Below, piece by piece: positions 1 through 8,497 of a stretch of 64,000 nucleotides of DNA (position 1 is the stretch's first letter; the number at the start of each line of letters is the position of its first letter). A model generated the notes under the pieces. It ran no database searches. It saw only the letters and a program-made list of their open reading frames with translations, and had not been told where the DNA came from. The DNA lies in NCBI RefSeq assembly GCF_014655955.1, contig NZ_BNBO01000016.1:79160-143159 (forward strand), in the 5' to 3' direction. Made by a program: the position numbers and the translations under genes. The DNA is from Kitasatospora indigofera (GTDB lineage Bacteria; Actinomycetota; Actinomycetes; Streptomycetales; Streptomycetaceae).

Positions 1-546
1 CGTGGTGACGCCGGTGGCACCCGCCACGGCCAGCTGGGACTCCCGCAGTTCCAGCGAGCGCCGCCAGGCCGGGGCCGCACCGAGGTCGGTGTGGGTGAAG
101 GTGTGCAGGCCGATCTGGTGGCCCTCGGTGACGATCCGGCGGGCCAGGTCGGGATGGGCCGCGACCTGGGTGCCGACGGTGAAGAAGGTCGCGTGGACGT
201 CGTTGCGGCGCAGCACGTCGAGGATCTCCGGCGTCCAGACCGGGTCGGGCCCGTCGTCGAAGGTCAGGGCGATCGTGCGTTCGGCCGGGCGGGCCGAGCG
301 GGTCGCGACGGCGTCGATCACCGGCCCGCCGGAGGCGATCTGCGCCGGCACCGCGGCGGCCGGGCCCCGCGCGCGCGGGACGCCGTCGGCCCTGCGGTCG
401 AACATGTGCCGGCTGTACCCCTGCAGCAGGAGCGCGGCGGAGAGCATGAGGACGAGCGTGCTGAGCAGCAGCCAGTGGGTGCGCAGCGGGACGTTCCGGA
501 CGGAGCTGTGCCGGCCGCGGGGCTTGCGGCGACGGTTCTTGGACAC
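1..546 (-). CDS. Polysaccharide deacetylase (NodB domain), N-terminal part, runs off the window
   Basis: The gene reads leftward and is cut by the window edge after 182 codons. A basic N-terminus (VSKNRRRKPRGRHSS) is followed by one membrane segment at about residues 24-42 and then the start of a NodB carbohydrate esterase-4 domain. The domain shows the TFDDGPDP metal and catalytic motif and the second zinc-ligand motif HTFTH, so the enzyme should act outside the membrane on N-acetylated glycans. In Streptomyces such N-termini often belong to long bifunctional deacetylase/family-2 glycosyltransferase proteins; the missing part would decide this. The GTG start follows an AGGA ribosome site. 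It lies 35 nt downstream of the small membrane protein at 582-1088 and is probably cotranscribed with it. Confidence 0.85.
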   Translation of the reverse strand, partial: MSKNRRRKPRGRHSSVRNVPLRTHWLLLSTLVLMLSAALLLQGYSRHMFDRRADGVPRARGPAAAVPAQIASGGPVIDAVATRSARPAERTIALTFDDGPDPVWTPEILDVLRRNDVHATFFTVGTQVAAHPDLARRIVTEGHQIGLHTFTHTDLGAAPAWRRSLELRESQLAVAGATGVTT

Positions 547-581
547 GGGTGGTGGTTCCTGCCTGCAACGGTCTCGGTCGG

Positions 582-1088
582 TCAGGGCTTGGTGGGTTTG
601 CCGCTCCGACCGGGGGCGGAGGTCGGTTTGCCGTGGCCGGCGGCGCCGGTCGGGAGTGAGTCGCTGTTCCCGGGCGCGGTGGTGGCGGGCGCGGGGCTCG
701 CGCCGGCCGGGGCGGTTTCGGGGCCGGTGGCCGCGGGGGCGGGCACCGGCCTGCCGGCGGGCGCGGCGGCCTTGCCCGGGGCCGGCCCGGCACTCGCCCG
801 CGCCTCGGCGGTGGGGGACACCGTCGTGGGGGCGGCGGGGGGCGTACTCACGGGCGGGTGGGGTGCCTGGGCCGAGGGCAGGAAGGGGGACTGCACGGTG
901 GGGCCGCCGAGCAGGGTGCTGACCAGCAGGATCACGTAGCCCACGGCGGGGACGACCAGCAGCCGCCCGAATCGGCGGACCCGGCGCTGCCGGCGTCCCG
1001 AGGCGTCCACGAAGACCGGGGCGGGCTCGGCGCCGCCCCTGCGGCCGCGACGCGGCCGGCCGGGGGCGACATCGTCCACGAGGGGCAT
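582..1088 (-). CDS. Small single-pass membrane protein with Pro/Ala-rich tail, unknown function
   Basis: This 168-residue protein has a basic cytoplasmic N-terminus, one hydrophobic segment at about residues 40-62 (LLVVPAVGYVILLVSTLL) and a low-complexity extracytoplasmic tail rich in Pro, Ala and Gly. No enzymatic motif is visible. The ATG start is preceded by GAGGA; a GTG two codons upstream is an alternative. Its position directly upstream of the deacetylase/glycosyltransferase gene suggests a role in the same envelope polysaccharide process, but that is inference from context only. Confidence 0.65.
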   Translation of the reverse strand: MPLVDDVAPGRPRRGRRGGAEPAPVFVDASGRRQRRVRRFGRLLVVPAVGYVILLVSTLLGGPTVQSPFLPSAQAPHPPVSTPPAAPTTVSPTAEARASAGPAPGKAAAPAGRPVPAPAATGPETAPAGASPAPATTAPGNSDSLPTGAAGHGKPTSAPGRSGKPTKP

Positions 1089-1495
1089 CGTCACCGTGTC
1101 CTCGTGCCCGGCATGGAGTCGGTGCTGTGGCATTGCGGGTGGCCTCTGCGGGTAGCGGGGTGTCGGAACGGACGGGTGGCCTGATCGGCCGGTGCCCGTC
1201 CCATGTCCTTCAGCGCCGCGAGCGCCACGGCCGTCACTCCGGTGGCGAAAGATCCCGGCCGGGGCCGTGACGGTTCGCTCCCCGGGGCCTGTCGCCGGCT
1301 CGTCCTGTCGATGTCGTGGTGGGAGGGCGTCCCGACCGCGCGCCCTCTCGTGGCGGCCGCCTGCCCCGCGTCCACCGGCCGGCGCCCCACGGGGTGGCGT
1401 GACCCCACGGGGCCGCGACGAACGGAAGGCCGGCCGCCGTCGGAGGACGGCGGCCGGCCTGGGCCGGTCTCCCCGGGGGGAGGCGGTTCGTGCGG
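1089..1495. other. Intergenic region without a convincing gene
   Basis: About 400 bases separate the family-43 glycosidase from the small membrane protein. Open frames here have no recognisable protein and poor starts. The only clear structure is the terminator hairpin at 1427-1460. The promoter of the two leftward genes is presumably in the left part. Confidence 0.5.
1427..1460 (-). terminator. Strong hairpin terminator of the GH43 gene
   Basis: A perfect 15-bp stem (AGGCCGGCCGCCGTC and its complement) closes on a 4-nt GGAG loop, 36 nt after the glycosidase stop codon. There is no U tract, as is usual in high-GC actinomycetes. Confidence 0.75.
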
Positions 1496-2941
1496 TCAGA
1501 CGGTGCTGCGCTGCCACTGCTGGTTGGTGCCGGTGTTGCAGGTCCACTGCTCCAGCGCGGTGCCGTCGGCGGTCGACTGGTTGGTGACGTCCAGGCACTT
1601 GCCGCTGTGCCGGGCGAGGAGCTTGACGTACGTGGTGCCGGTGACCTTCTGGACCTTCCACTGCTGCGAGGTCGCGCCGTTGCAGGTGTTCTGGACGGCG
1701 GCCGCGCCGTCGGCGGTCGACGCGCCGGCGACGTCGAGGCACTTGCCGCTGTGCCGCGCCATGATCTGGACGTAGCCGGTGCCGAGGTCCTTGAACCAGA
1801 AGTTCTGGTTGGCCCCGGCGCCGCAGCCCCACTGGATGAGCGGCGAGGACTGGGCGAAGTCGTAGTTCGCGACGTCGGCGCACTTGCCGCTGTTGCGGGC
1901 GGCGAACCGCTCCCACGGCCCGCCCACGCCCGCCACCGTACCGGCGGCGGTGTCGACCGTGACCTGCGGGGAGTAGTCCATGGTCAGGGTGGTGGAGGTC
2001 GGGAACTTGAGGGACGACCAGACGTACTGGGAGTCGTTCACCGTGCCGCCCATGGAGTTGCCCCACCGGTCGCCCATGTACAGGTAGCTCGTGCCGGCCG
2101 TGCCCTGCACCGGCAGGACGTAGGCGGTCTGGCTGCGGTAGGTGGTGGGGTCGCCGGCGTCCTGGAGACCGCTCCAGGAGCCCGTCAGGCTGGTCGCGGT
2201 CTGGTACTGCTGCTGGTTGGGGGCCCAGCCGGTGGCGCTGGAGGTGAGCAGGAAGTAGACGCCGCCCCGCTTGAACAGGGCGGGGGCCTCGCGCCACTGC
2301 CCGTTGGACGGGCTCGCGATCAGGGACTCCGCCGAGAGGTAGTCGGCGCTCAGGCGGTAGATGTGCAGGTCGGCGTTGCCGCTGGAGGAGGAGACCAGGT
2401 AGGCCGTGCCGTCGTCGTCCTTGTACAGCGTCATGTCGCGCGAGTCGTAGCCGAGCGGGCGGAAGCTGCCCTGGTAGCTGTAGTCGCCGTCGACGGTGCT
2501 GGAGGTGGCGACCGCCACCCGGCCCTCGCTGTAGTCGGTGCTGCTGCCCTCCTTGTGCATCCACATCACGAACTGGTTGGTGCTGCTGTTGAAGATCACC
2601 TTCGGCCGCTCGATGTTGGCGCCGGCCGCGAGTTCGGCGCCACTGGCCACGGTCAGCACGTGGTTGCGGAACTCCCAGGTCTTCAGGTCGGTCGAGCGGT
2701 AAGCCGAGACGTAGTGGAAGGTGTTGTCGGCGTTCCGGTCCTCGCCGAACCAGTAGTAGTACTGGCCGACCTTGATGACGCCGCCGCCGTGGGCCTGCAC
2801 CGGACTGCCGGTGGTGTCGCTGAACTGCGTCCCGTTGGTGACGGTCACCGGGGCGGCGTGCGCGGCGCCGGCGCCTCCGACGAGGCTGAGGGAGAGGGCG
2901 AGGGCGGCGGTGAGGAGGAGGGAGGATCTCTTGTGCGGCAT
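1496..2941 (-). CDS. Secreted family-43 glycosidase with CBM13, exo-beta-1,3-galactanase-like
   Basis: The 481-residue product starts with a Sec signal peptide (MPHKRSSLLLTAALALSLS..., cleavage near AHAAP). A five-bladed GH43-type catalytic domain occupies about residues 30-335, and three ricin-type (CBM13) repeats follow, each with GKC(L/A)DV and QW motifs. The early motif QAHGGGVIKVGQYYYWFGE resembles GH43 subfamily 24 exo-beta-1,3-galactanases. That subfamily lacks the usual Asp base and uses a Gln; candidates here are REAPAL (Glu acid) and RSQTAYV (Gln). The enzyme should trim galactan side chains of arabinogalactan outside the cell, with the CBM13 part holding it on the polysaccharide. 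It is monocistronic, with its own promoter candidate and terminator. Substrate assignment is inference; secretion and fold are clear. Confidence 0.85.
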   Translation of the reverse strand: MPHKRSSLLLTAALALSLSLVGGAGAAHAAPVTVTNGTQFSDTTGSPVQAHGGGVIKVGQYYYWFGEDRNADNTFHYVSAYRSTDLKTWEFRNHVLTVASGAELAAGANIERPKVIFNSSTNQFVMWMHKEGSSTDYSEGRVAVATSSTVDGDYSYQGSFRPLGYDSRDMTLYKDDDGTAYLVSSSSGNADLHIYRLSADYLSAESLIASPSNGQWREAPALFKRGGVYFLLTSSATGWAPNQQQYQTATSLTGSWSGLQDAGDPTTYRSQTAYVLPVQGTAGTSYLYMGDRWGNSMGGTVNDSQYVWSSLKFPTSTTLTMDYSPQVTVDTAAGTVAGVGGPWERFAARNSGKCADVANYDFAQSSPLIQWGCGAGANQNFWFKDLGTGYVQIMARHSGKCLDVAGASTADGAAAVQNTCNGATSQQWKVQKVTGTTYVKLLARHSGKCLDVTNQSTADGTALEQWTCNTGTNQQWQRSTV

Positions 2942-2969
2942 GGGTCCGAATACCTTTGCTCTGTCGTGC

Positions 2970-3037
2970 CGGCCCGAGGACCCCACGGCATGGCAGCGCG
3001 AACACGCCAGGCATGGGGGTGTGAGGTCCTCGGGCCG
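2970..3037 (-). repeat. 13-bp perfect inverted repeat in the GH43 leader
   Basis: CGGCCCGAGGACC at 2970-2982 is matched by its exact complement at 3025-3037, with a 42-nt loop. It lies 28-96 nt upstream of the glycosidase start, inside the predicted transcript. It could be a paired operator or an RNA structure that sequesters or exposes the ribosome site. Confidence 0.6.
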
Positions 3038-3347
3038 CGTGAAGTCCGGACCGGCGTCCCCGGCGGCCCCGTGGCGAGCGGGGCCGTGGAGTGGGCGGTC
3101 CTTCACGTGCACCTGGTGGGTGGGTGGGGGTGAGCCGGGCCGACGTGGGGCGATTGCGCCGGCCTCGCCCTGCTGGGGCGGCGACTGCGGGTGCGCGCTC
3201 GGGTGGCGAGGGCGCGCCGGCATGACGGCGGGATCGGAGTCTGCCCGGTCTCCGCCTGCTCCTTCCCGTGGAGTCGGCGGAACTCGGTGGCTGCTTGGGG
3301 CACCGTCGGCGATGAGCCATGTTGGCGCAAACAAGCGGCCGAGTCAG

Positions 3348-3376
3348 AGTGTCGGAGCGGAGCCCGGGCCTGTCAA
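3348..3376 (-). promoter_or_regulatory. Candidate promoter for the GH43 gene
   Basis: On the minus strand a perfect TTGACA (3376-3371) is followed after 17 nt by GACACT (3353-3348). It would give a leader of about 400 nt before the GH43 start. Match to the vegetative consensus is good at -35 and moderate at -10. Confidence 0.45.
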
Positions 3377-3550
3377 GGGTTTCGGCGCGGCCGTGGCGGT
3401 CCGGACGCGAACGGTCCGCCGGGGCGGGCGCGGCCCCGGGGACACGATGACGATTCCGCCGGCCGGGTCGCCGGCCTGCGGCGGAGCGGCCGGCGGCTGT
3501 TGTTCGCTGACGCCCTGTCGGCGAGGCCGGCGCGAGCGGCCCGCGGGCGG

Positions 3551-5029
3551 TCAGTCCGCTCCGCCCGGGCCGACCAGCCGGCCGCCCTCCAGCACGGCGG
3601 TCCGGCCGGCGATCGTGTCGGCGGCCGCCAGGTCGTGGGTGATCAGCAGCACGGCCAGGTCCGCCTCCCGGAGCCGGCGGGCCAGCGCGTCGAGAACCCG
3701 GCCGCGGGTGGGGCCGTCCAGGCCGGAGGTGATCTCGTCGCAGACCAGGACCTTCGGCCGGACCACCATCGCCCGTGCCAGAGCGGCGCGTTGCAGCTCC
3801 CCGCCGGACAGTGCGGCGGGCCGGCGGCCGGCCGTCGCGGCGGGCAGTCCGAGCTCGGCCAGGACGCGGGAGGCCGCCGCGTCCGCCTCGGCCCGGCCCA
3901 GCCCGCGCAGTCGGCGGGCCGCCCGCGCCACCTGGGCGGCGACCGGCCGGTGTTCGTCGAAGGAGGCCCGGGCGTCCTGGAACACGTACTGAACGGCGGC
4001 GAGTTGCGGCCGGGTCCGGGAGCGGAGGCTGCGCGGCAGCGGCTCTCCGTCGAGCAGTACGCGCCCCCGGTAGGTGCTGTGCAGGCCGGCCAGGCAGCGG
4101 CCGAGCGTGGTCTTGCCGCTGCCCGACCGGCCCACCAGGGCCAGGCACTCGCCCGCGCCCACCCCGAGGCCGGCCGCGTGCAGCACGGTGGGGCCGTCCC
4201 GATGCCGGGCCGTGAGCTGCTCGACGGTCAGGACGTCGGCGGTCAGCAGGCCGGCGGGCGCGGTGCCGGTGGGCGCGGTGCCGGTGGTCAGGACGCCGGC
4301 GGGCGCGGTGCCGGACGGCGGCCGGACGGCGGCCGGAGGGGGTACGGGCAGCCCAGGGGGCCGGTCGCCCCCCGCCTGCCCGAGCACCTGGCCGGCCGGG
4401 CCGGACTCCACCACCCGCCCGGCCCGCAGCACCACCACCTCGTCGGCGAGTGCACGCACCACGTCGAGGTCGTGACTGAGCAGGAGCAGCCCGACGCCCT
4501 GCCGGACGACGGCGGCCAGCCGCTCGACGACGCGGGCCTTGGTCAGCGGGTCCAGCCCGGTGGTCGGCTCGTCCGCCACGATCACCCGCGCTCCGAGCAG
4601 CAGGGCCTGGGCGAGGACGACGCGCTGCTGCTGCCCGCCGGACAACTGGTGCGGGAAGCGCCGCAGGACGGCCTCCGGCTCCGGGAGTTGAGCGGCCCGC
4701 AGGGCCGCCCGGACCTCGCTCCGGCCCTGCCCCGACCGGCGCGCGAGGTCGCCCAGCAGCGCGCCGGCCCGGCGGGCCGGGTTGAGCACGGACGCGGGGT
4801 GCTGCGGGACGTGGCCGAGAGGACCGCCGGGGACGCGGACGCTGCCCGACACCCGCGCGCCCTCCGGGTACTCGCCCAGCAGCGCGAGGCCGGTGGTGGT
4901 CTTCCCGCTCCCGGAGGCACCGAGCAGGGCCGTCACCCGGCCCGGGTGGACCCGCAGGCTCACCCCGTCCACCAGGACGCGGCCGCCGGCCTCGATCCGC
5001 AGGCCGTCCACCGCCACGATCGGGTTCAT
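3551..5029 (-). CDS. Fused double ABC ATPase (DppD-DppF-type) of a peptide/metallophore importer
   Basis: One 492-residue chain holds two complete ABC nucleotide-binding domains. The first (about 1-230) has Walker A GASGSGKTT, signature LSGGQQQR and Walker B VIVADEP; the second (about 275-492) has GRSGSGKTT, LSGGELQR and VLVCDEI. An Ala/Pro/Thr-rich linker with degenerate GTAP repeats joins them. This corresponds to a DppD and DppF (or NikD and NikE) pair fused into one protein, driving import through the two permeases encoded just upstream. Its ATG overlaps the previous stop (ATGA). It is the last gene of the ten-gene operon. In context the cargo is more likely a metal-chelate than a plain peptide. 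Confidence 0.9.
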   Translation of the reverse strand: MNPIVAVDGLRIEAGGRVLVDGVSLRVHPGRVTALLGASGSGKTTTGLALLGEYPEGARVSGSVRVPGGPLGHVPQHPASVLNPARRAGALLGDLARRSGQGRSEVRAALRAAQLPEPEAVLRRFPHQLSGGQQQRVVLAQALLLGARVIVADEPTTGLDPLTKARVVERLAAVVRQGVGLLLLSHDLDVVRALADEVVVLRAGRVVESGPAGQVLGQAGGDRPPGLPVPPPAAVRPPSGTAPAGVLTTGTAPTGTAPAGLLTADVLTVEQLTARHRDGPTVLHAAGLGVGAGECLALVGRSGSGKTTLGRCLAGLHSTYRGRVLLDGEPLPRSLRSRTRPQLAAVQYVFQDARASFDEHRPVAAQVARAARRLRGLGRAEADAAASRVLAELGLPAATAGRRPAALSGGELQRAALARAMVVRPKVLVCDEITSGLDGPTRGRVLDALARRLREADLAVLLITHDLAAADTIAGRTAVLEGGRLVGPGGAD

Positions 5030-5955
5030 CGGCTCGTCCCTTCCTTCCCACGGTGCTGGAGTGCGGCGTCGAACAGCAGGTTGGCGCCCATCGAGAGCCC
5101 GGCGATCAGCGCCGCGGGGACGACCACCGCCCACGGCTGGAGGTCCAGGCCGGGCCGGTTGCGGTCCACCATCACGGCCCAGTCGGCGGCGTCCGGCGCC
5201 ACCCCGACCCCGAGGAAGGCCGCGGTGGAGACCAGGTACAGCGCGCCGACCAGCCGGGTGCCCAGGTCGGCCGCGAAGGTCCGGCGCATCGAGCGGGCCG
5301 TGTAGCCGAGGGCGATCCGCGGCCAGGACTCGCCGGACATCCGCATCGCCTCGACCGCCGGGCGCGCGGCGATCTCGACGGCGGCCGCGTGGACCACCCG
5401 CGCCGCGTCCGGCACCGCCGCGACCGCCACCAGCACGGTGAGCCCGGGCAGACCCGGGCTCAGCGCCGAGGCGACCAGCATCACCAGGACGAGCGAGGGC
5501 ACCGCGAGCAGCACGTCCAGCGGCCGCATCAGCAGCTCCTCCAGCCAGCCGCGCCGGGTCAGCGCGGCGGCGAGCGCGAGCGGCAGGGCCACCGCGTGGG
5601 CGAGCGCCGTCGCGGCGAGCGACACCAGGACCACCGACCGGCCGCCGAGCAGGACCTGCCGCCAGACGTCCCGGCCGGTGAAGTCGGTACCGAGCCGGTG
5701 GCCGTCGGAGAGCGTGAAGGACACCGCCCGGGGCCCGGGCGGCGGAGCCACCTGCGGACCGAGCAGCGCCAGCAGCAGCGGCACCGCGACCAGTGCCGCG
5801 CCGAGCAGGTAGCGGTGCCGGCCCGCGCTGCCCCGGCCCGCGCTGCCCCCGCTCACGCCGCTCCGGATCACGCGACCCCATCTCGGACCCCGCATCCCGC
5901 GACCTTGCATCCCGCGACCTTGCATCCCGCGACCTTGCATCCCGCGACCTTGCAT
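5026..5955 (-). CDS. ABC importer permease, DppC/NikC type
   Basis: The protein has the binding-protein-dependent transport permease fold: a first membrane helix near residues 48-66, a periplasmic loop with the DppC-type GTDFTGRDV motif, and about five more helices with the EAA-like loop EAMRMSGESWPRIALGYT that contacts the ATPase. It is partner to the DppB-like permease. The start is ambiguous because the 5' end is a 15-bp tandem repeat; five in-frame ATGs occur at 5955, 5940, 5925, 5910 and 5895, all but the first preceded by AAGG. The longest form has 309 residues, the shortest 289. The stop overlaps the ATPase start by 4 nt. Confidence 0.85.
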   Translation of the reverse strand: MQGRGMQGRGMQGRGMQGRGMRGPRWGRVIRSGVSGGSAGRGSAGRHRYLLGAALVAVPLLLALLGPQVAPPPGPRAVSFTLSDGHRLGTDFTGRDVWRQVLLGGRSVVLVSLAATALAHAVALPLALAAALTRRGWLEELLMRPLDVLLAVPSLVLVMLVASALSPGLPGLTVLVAVAAVPDAARVVHAAAVEIAARPAVEAMRMSGESWPRIALGYTARSMRRTFAADLGTRLVGALYLVSTAAFLGVGVAPDAADWAVMVDRNRPGLDLQPWAVVVPAALIAGLSMGANLLFDAALQHRGKEGTSR

Positions 5956-5967
5956 CCCGCGACCCCG
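5893..5967. repeat. 15-bp tandem repeat carrying a ribosome site and an ATG in each unit
   Basis: The unit CATCCCGCGACCTTG repeats four times exactly at 5893-5952, followed by a partial fifth copy. Read on the minus strand each unit is AAGGTCGCGGGATGC, which is a Shine-Dalgarno-like AAGG seven bases before an ATG. Because 15 is a multiple of three, all ATGs are in frame with the permease. Copy-number change would keep the frame but alter the number of starts and of MQGRG residues. Confidence 0.85.
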
Positions 5968-5969
5968 CC

Positions 5970-6914
5970 TCACGCGGCCACCGCCGACCTGGGTGCGAAG
6001 CGGCGCGCCAGCAGATCGGCGCCGAGGTTCAGCACCACGGTGAGCAGGCCGAAGACCACGGCCAGCCCCTGGACCACCGGGACGTCCCGGGCGGCGACCG
6101 CGTCCAGCAGCACCGTGCCGAGACCCGGGACGACGAACAGCGTCTCGGTGACGATCACCCCGCACAGCAGCCAGTCGCAGGTCCGGGCCAGCTGCTGGGC
6201 GGCCGGGGCCAGCGCGTTCGGCAGCGCGTGCGTCCAGTGGACCCGGGCGGCGGGGACGCCGTACCGGCGGGCCTGGGCCACGTACGGCGAGCCCAGCGCC
6301 TCGATCATGCCGGCCCGGACCAGGCGGCTGATCGAGCAGACCGGGCGGGCGAGCAGCACCAGGACCGGCAGCACGAGGACGGCCGGGTCGCGCCAGGCCC
6401 CGCCGACGGCGGTCGGTGGCAGCCAGCCGAGGCGCAGCGCGAACACCGAGGTGAGCAGCACCCCGAGGGCGAACTCCGGCACCGCGTACACCGCCAGCGT
6501 GGCCGAGCTGATCAGCCGGTCCAGCGGGCCGCCCTCGCGCCGGGCTGCCAGCACACCGAGCGCGACGGAGACCGGCACCAGCAGGGCGAGGGTGCTCGCG
6601 GCGAGCAGCAGGGTCGGCCCGAACCCGTCGGCCAGGTACGAGCCCACCGGGCGTCCGGTGACCAGCGAGCTGCCGAGGTCGCCGTGCAGCAGCCCGAACG
6701 CCCACTCCAGGAACCGCTCGCCGGCCGGCCGGTCGAGCCGCATGGCGGCCCGGATCGCGGCGATCCGCTGCGGATCGGGACTGTCCCCGGCCAGCGCCAC
6801 GGCCGCGTCCCCGGGCAGGGCCTCGGTGAGCAGGAACACCAGCGCGGGCACCGCCGCCGCCTGCACCGCCCCGAGGAGCAGCCGGCGGCCGGCCCAGGAG
6901 CGCAGCGGCGTCAC
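5970..6914 (-). CDS. ABC importer permease, DppB/NikB type
   Basis: This 314-residue integral membrane protein begins with the usual DppB N-terminal helix (LLLGAVQAAAVPALVFLLTEAL), followed by a periplasmic region and five further helices. The motif GDLGSSLVTGRPV after the first loop is characteristic of DppB/OppB proteins, and the cytoplasmic loop MIEALGSPYVAQARRYGV contacts the ATPase. The GTG start overlaps the stop of the binding protein gene (GTGA). It forms the membrane channel with the permease encoded next. Confidence 0.9.
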   Translation of the reverse strand: MTPLRSWAGRRLLLGAVQAAAVPALVFLLTEALPGDAAVALAGDSPDPQRIAAIRAAMRLDRPAGERFLEWAFGLLHGDLGSSLVTGRPVGSYLADGFGPTLLLAASTLALLVPVSVALGVLAARREGGPLDRLISSATLAVYAVPEFALGVLLTSVFALRLGWLPPTAVGGAWRDPAVLVLPVLVLLARPVCSISRLVRAGMIEALGSPYVAQARRYGVPAARVHWTHALPNALAPAAQQLARTCDWLLCGVIVTETLFVVPGLGTVLLDAVAARDVPVVQGLAVVFGLLTVVLNLGADLLARRFAPRSAVAA

Positions 6915-8497
6915 GCCAGCCAGACCTTGTCGAAGCGGGCCCAGTCGAGGGTGTTCGCCGGCGCCTCCTTCGCCACCCCGCGGACCCCGGGGGCGGTCGC
7001 GACGATCCAGTCGGCGAAGCCCCAGACCAGGAAGCCGCCCTCGTCGTGCAGCCGGCGCTGCATCCGCCCGTGGAGCGCGTTCCGGGCGGCCGGGTCGGCG
7101 GTGGACTGCGCCTGCGCGTACAGGTCGTCGAAGTCGGGCTGCCGCCAGTGCGTCGCGTTGGTCGTGGACGTGCTGAGCAGGCGCTGTGCGATGTGCGACG
7201 CGATCGGCATCGCGCCCGAGCGGTAGGAGGCGAGGACGCCGCCGTCCAGGATGTCCTTCCAGTAGGTGTCCTTGTTGCCGGCCCTGACCTCGACGGTCAC
7301 CCCGGCCCTGGCGGCCTGCTCCTTGAAGATGCCGGCGGCCTCCAGGAAGCCCGCCGCGACCGGCGAGGTGTCGAGGGTGACCCTGAGGCCCTCCGCCCCG
7401 GCCTCGCGGAGCAGCGCCCTGGCCCGCTCCAGGTCCTGGGTCCGTTGGGGCAGGTCGGCGGCGTAGTACCGCGCGCCCTTGCCGAACAGGTCGTTGCCGA
7501 TCTCGCCCGCGCCGGAGAGCGCGCCGTCCACCAGCTCCTTGCGGTCGGCGATCAGGAAGAACGCCTGGCGCACCCGCCGGTCGTCGAAGGGGGCCCGGTC
7601 GGTCTTCATCACGAAGCCCTGCATGGCGCTGTTGCGCAGCCGGATGATCTCGATCCTGCCGCCGCCCTCGTGGGCGCGGGCGGTGGCGGGGTTCAACTCG
7701 TGGGCGTAGTCGGCCTGTCCGCCGAGCAGGGCGTTGACCCGGGCCGACTCCTCGTCGGCGGTCAGGATCTCCAGCTCGTCCAGGTGCGGGGCGCCCTCCC
7801 AGTGGTCCGGGTTGCGCCTGAGCCGCAGCGAGGTGCCGGGCCTGAAGGAGACGAAGGTGAACGGCCCGGTGCCCACCGGCGTGGTGAAGTCCTCGGTGCC
7901 GTCCGGCACGATGTACGCGCCGAACGAGGCCAGCACGTCGGGGAATTCGGCGTGGGGGCGCTTCAGGCGGAACTCGACGGTGTCCGGGGCGAGGGCCCGG
8001 CTGGCGGCGAGGTCGATCGGCTCCAGCGAGGCCTTGGCGCGGAAGGCGCGGGCGGGGTCGGCTATCCGGCGGTAGCTGTGGAGCACGTCGCGGGCGGTGA
8101 CCGGCAGACCGTTGTGGAAGGCCGCCTCGCGGAGCTTGACCGTCCAGGTGTCCAGCGTCTCGTTGGGCGTCCAGCTCTCGGCCAGGCGGGGGACGGCGGC
8201 GAGGTCGGCGCCGGCGTCGGCGAGCTTGTCGAACAGGGCCTTCGCGCGGGCGGCGTCGACGAACAGGTTGCTGAGGTGCGGGTCGAGGGTCTCGTTGGTC
8301 CCGCCGCCGGCGAAGACCGCGCGGAGTCTGCCGCCGCTCCGCGGGGTGGCGGGGCCGGCCGGGCCGCCCGGTTCCGTCGTGGGGCCGGCCGGCTCCGTGC
8401 CGGAGCCGCAGCCGGCGGCGGTGACGGCGAGCGCGGTGGCGCCGCCGGCCAGGAGGAAGTGCCGGCGGCCGAGGTCGGGCCCGAGGAGGTGCTTCAT
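6911..8497 (-). CDS. Solute-binding lipoprotein (SBP_bac_5) of the Dpp/Nik-type importer
   Basis: The 528-residue protein has a twin-arginine type signal (GRRHFLLAGG) ending in a lipobox with Cys30 (TAAGC), so it is anchored on the outer face of the membrane. The rest is a family-5 extracellular solute-binding domain, the family of DppA, OppA and NikA and of the metallophore-binding CntA. It should capture the ligand and deliver it to the permease pair encoded downstream. ATG overlaps the stop of the methyltransferase gene by 4 nt. Its ligand cannot be read from the sequence; the Zur box on the operon and the biosynthetic neighbours favour a zinc complex of the product made upstream. Confidence 0.9.
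   Translation of the reverse strand: MKHLLGPDLGRRHFLLAGGATALAVTAAGCGSGTEPAGPTTEPGGPAGPATPRSGGRLRAVFAGGGTNETLDPHLSNLFVDAARAKALFDKLADAGADLAAVPRLAESWTPNETLDTWTVKLREAAFHNGLPVTARDVLHSYRRIADPARAFRAKASLEPIDLAASRALAPDTVEFRLKRPHAEFPDVLASFGAYIVPDGTEDFTTPVGTGPFTFVSFRPGTSLRLRRNPDHWEGAPHLDELEILTADEESARVNALLGGQADYAHELNPATARAHEGGGRIEIIRLRNSAMQGFVMKTDRAPFDDRRVRQAFFLIADRKELVDGALSGAGEIGNDLFGKGARYYAADLPQRTQDLERARALLREAGAEGLRVTLDTSPVAAGFLEAAGIFKEQAARAGVTVEVRAGNKDTYWKDILDGGVLASYRSGAMPIASHIAQRLLSTSTTNATHWRQPDFDDLYAQAQSTADPAARNALHGRMQRRLHDEGGFLVWGFADWIVATAPGVRGVAKEAPANTLDWARFDKVWLA

Larger units (their letters stand above)
2942..3550. other. Long leader and intergenic region upstream of the GH43 gene
   Basis: This 609-base stretch holds no convincing gene. 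It contains a 13-bp inverted repeat at 2970-3037 close to the GH43 start, a promoter candidate at 3348-3376, and a weak 10-bp hairpin at 3456-3496 (21-nt loop) that could end transcription of the operon arriving from the right. Confidence 0.5.

Noticed and set aside
1091..1408. A 105-codon minus-strand frame between the GH43 and membrane protein genes
   Set aside because: It has no plausible ribosome site and a shadow-like composition, and it ends over the start of the next gene.
582..5051. A 1489-codon open frame spanning the GH43 and ABC ATPase genes on the minus strand
   Set aside because: It is an artefact of high GC. Only its last 168 codons (the membrane protein) read like a protein; the rest is Arg/Pro/Gly shadow of genes in another frame.
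3551..8497. A plain dipeptide or nickel permease unrelated to the upstream enzymes
   Set aside because: Overlapping stop and start codons join it to the biosynthetic genes, and one Zur-type promoter precedes all of them. A peptide role remains possible but less likely.
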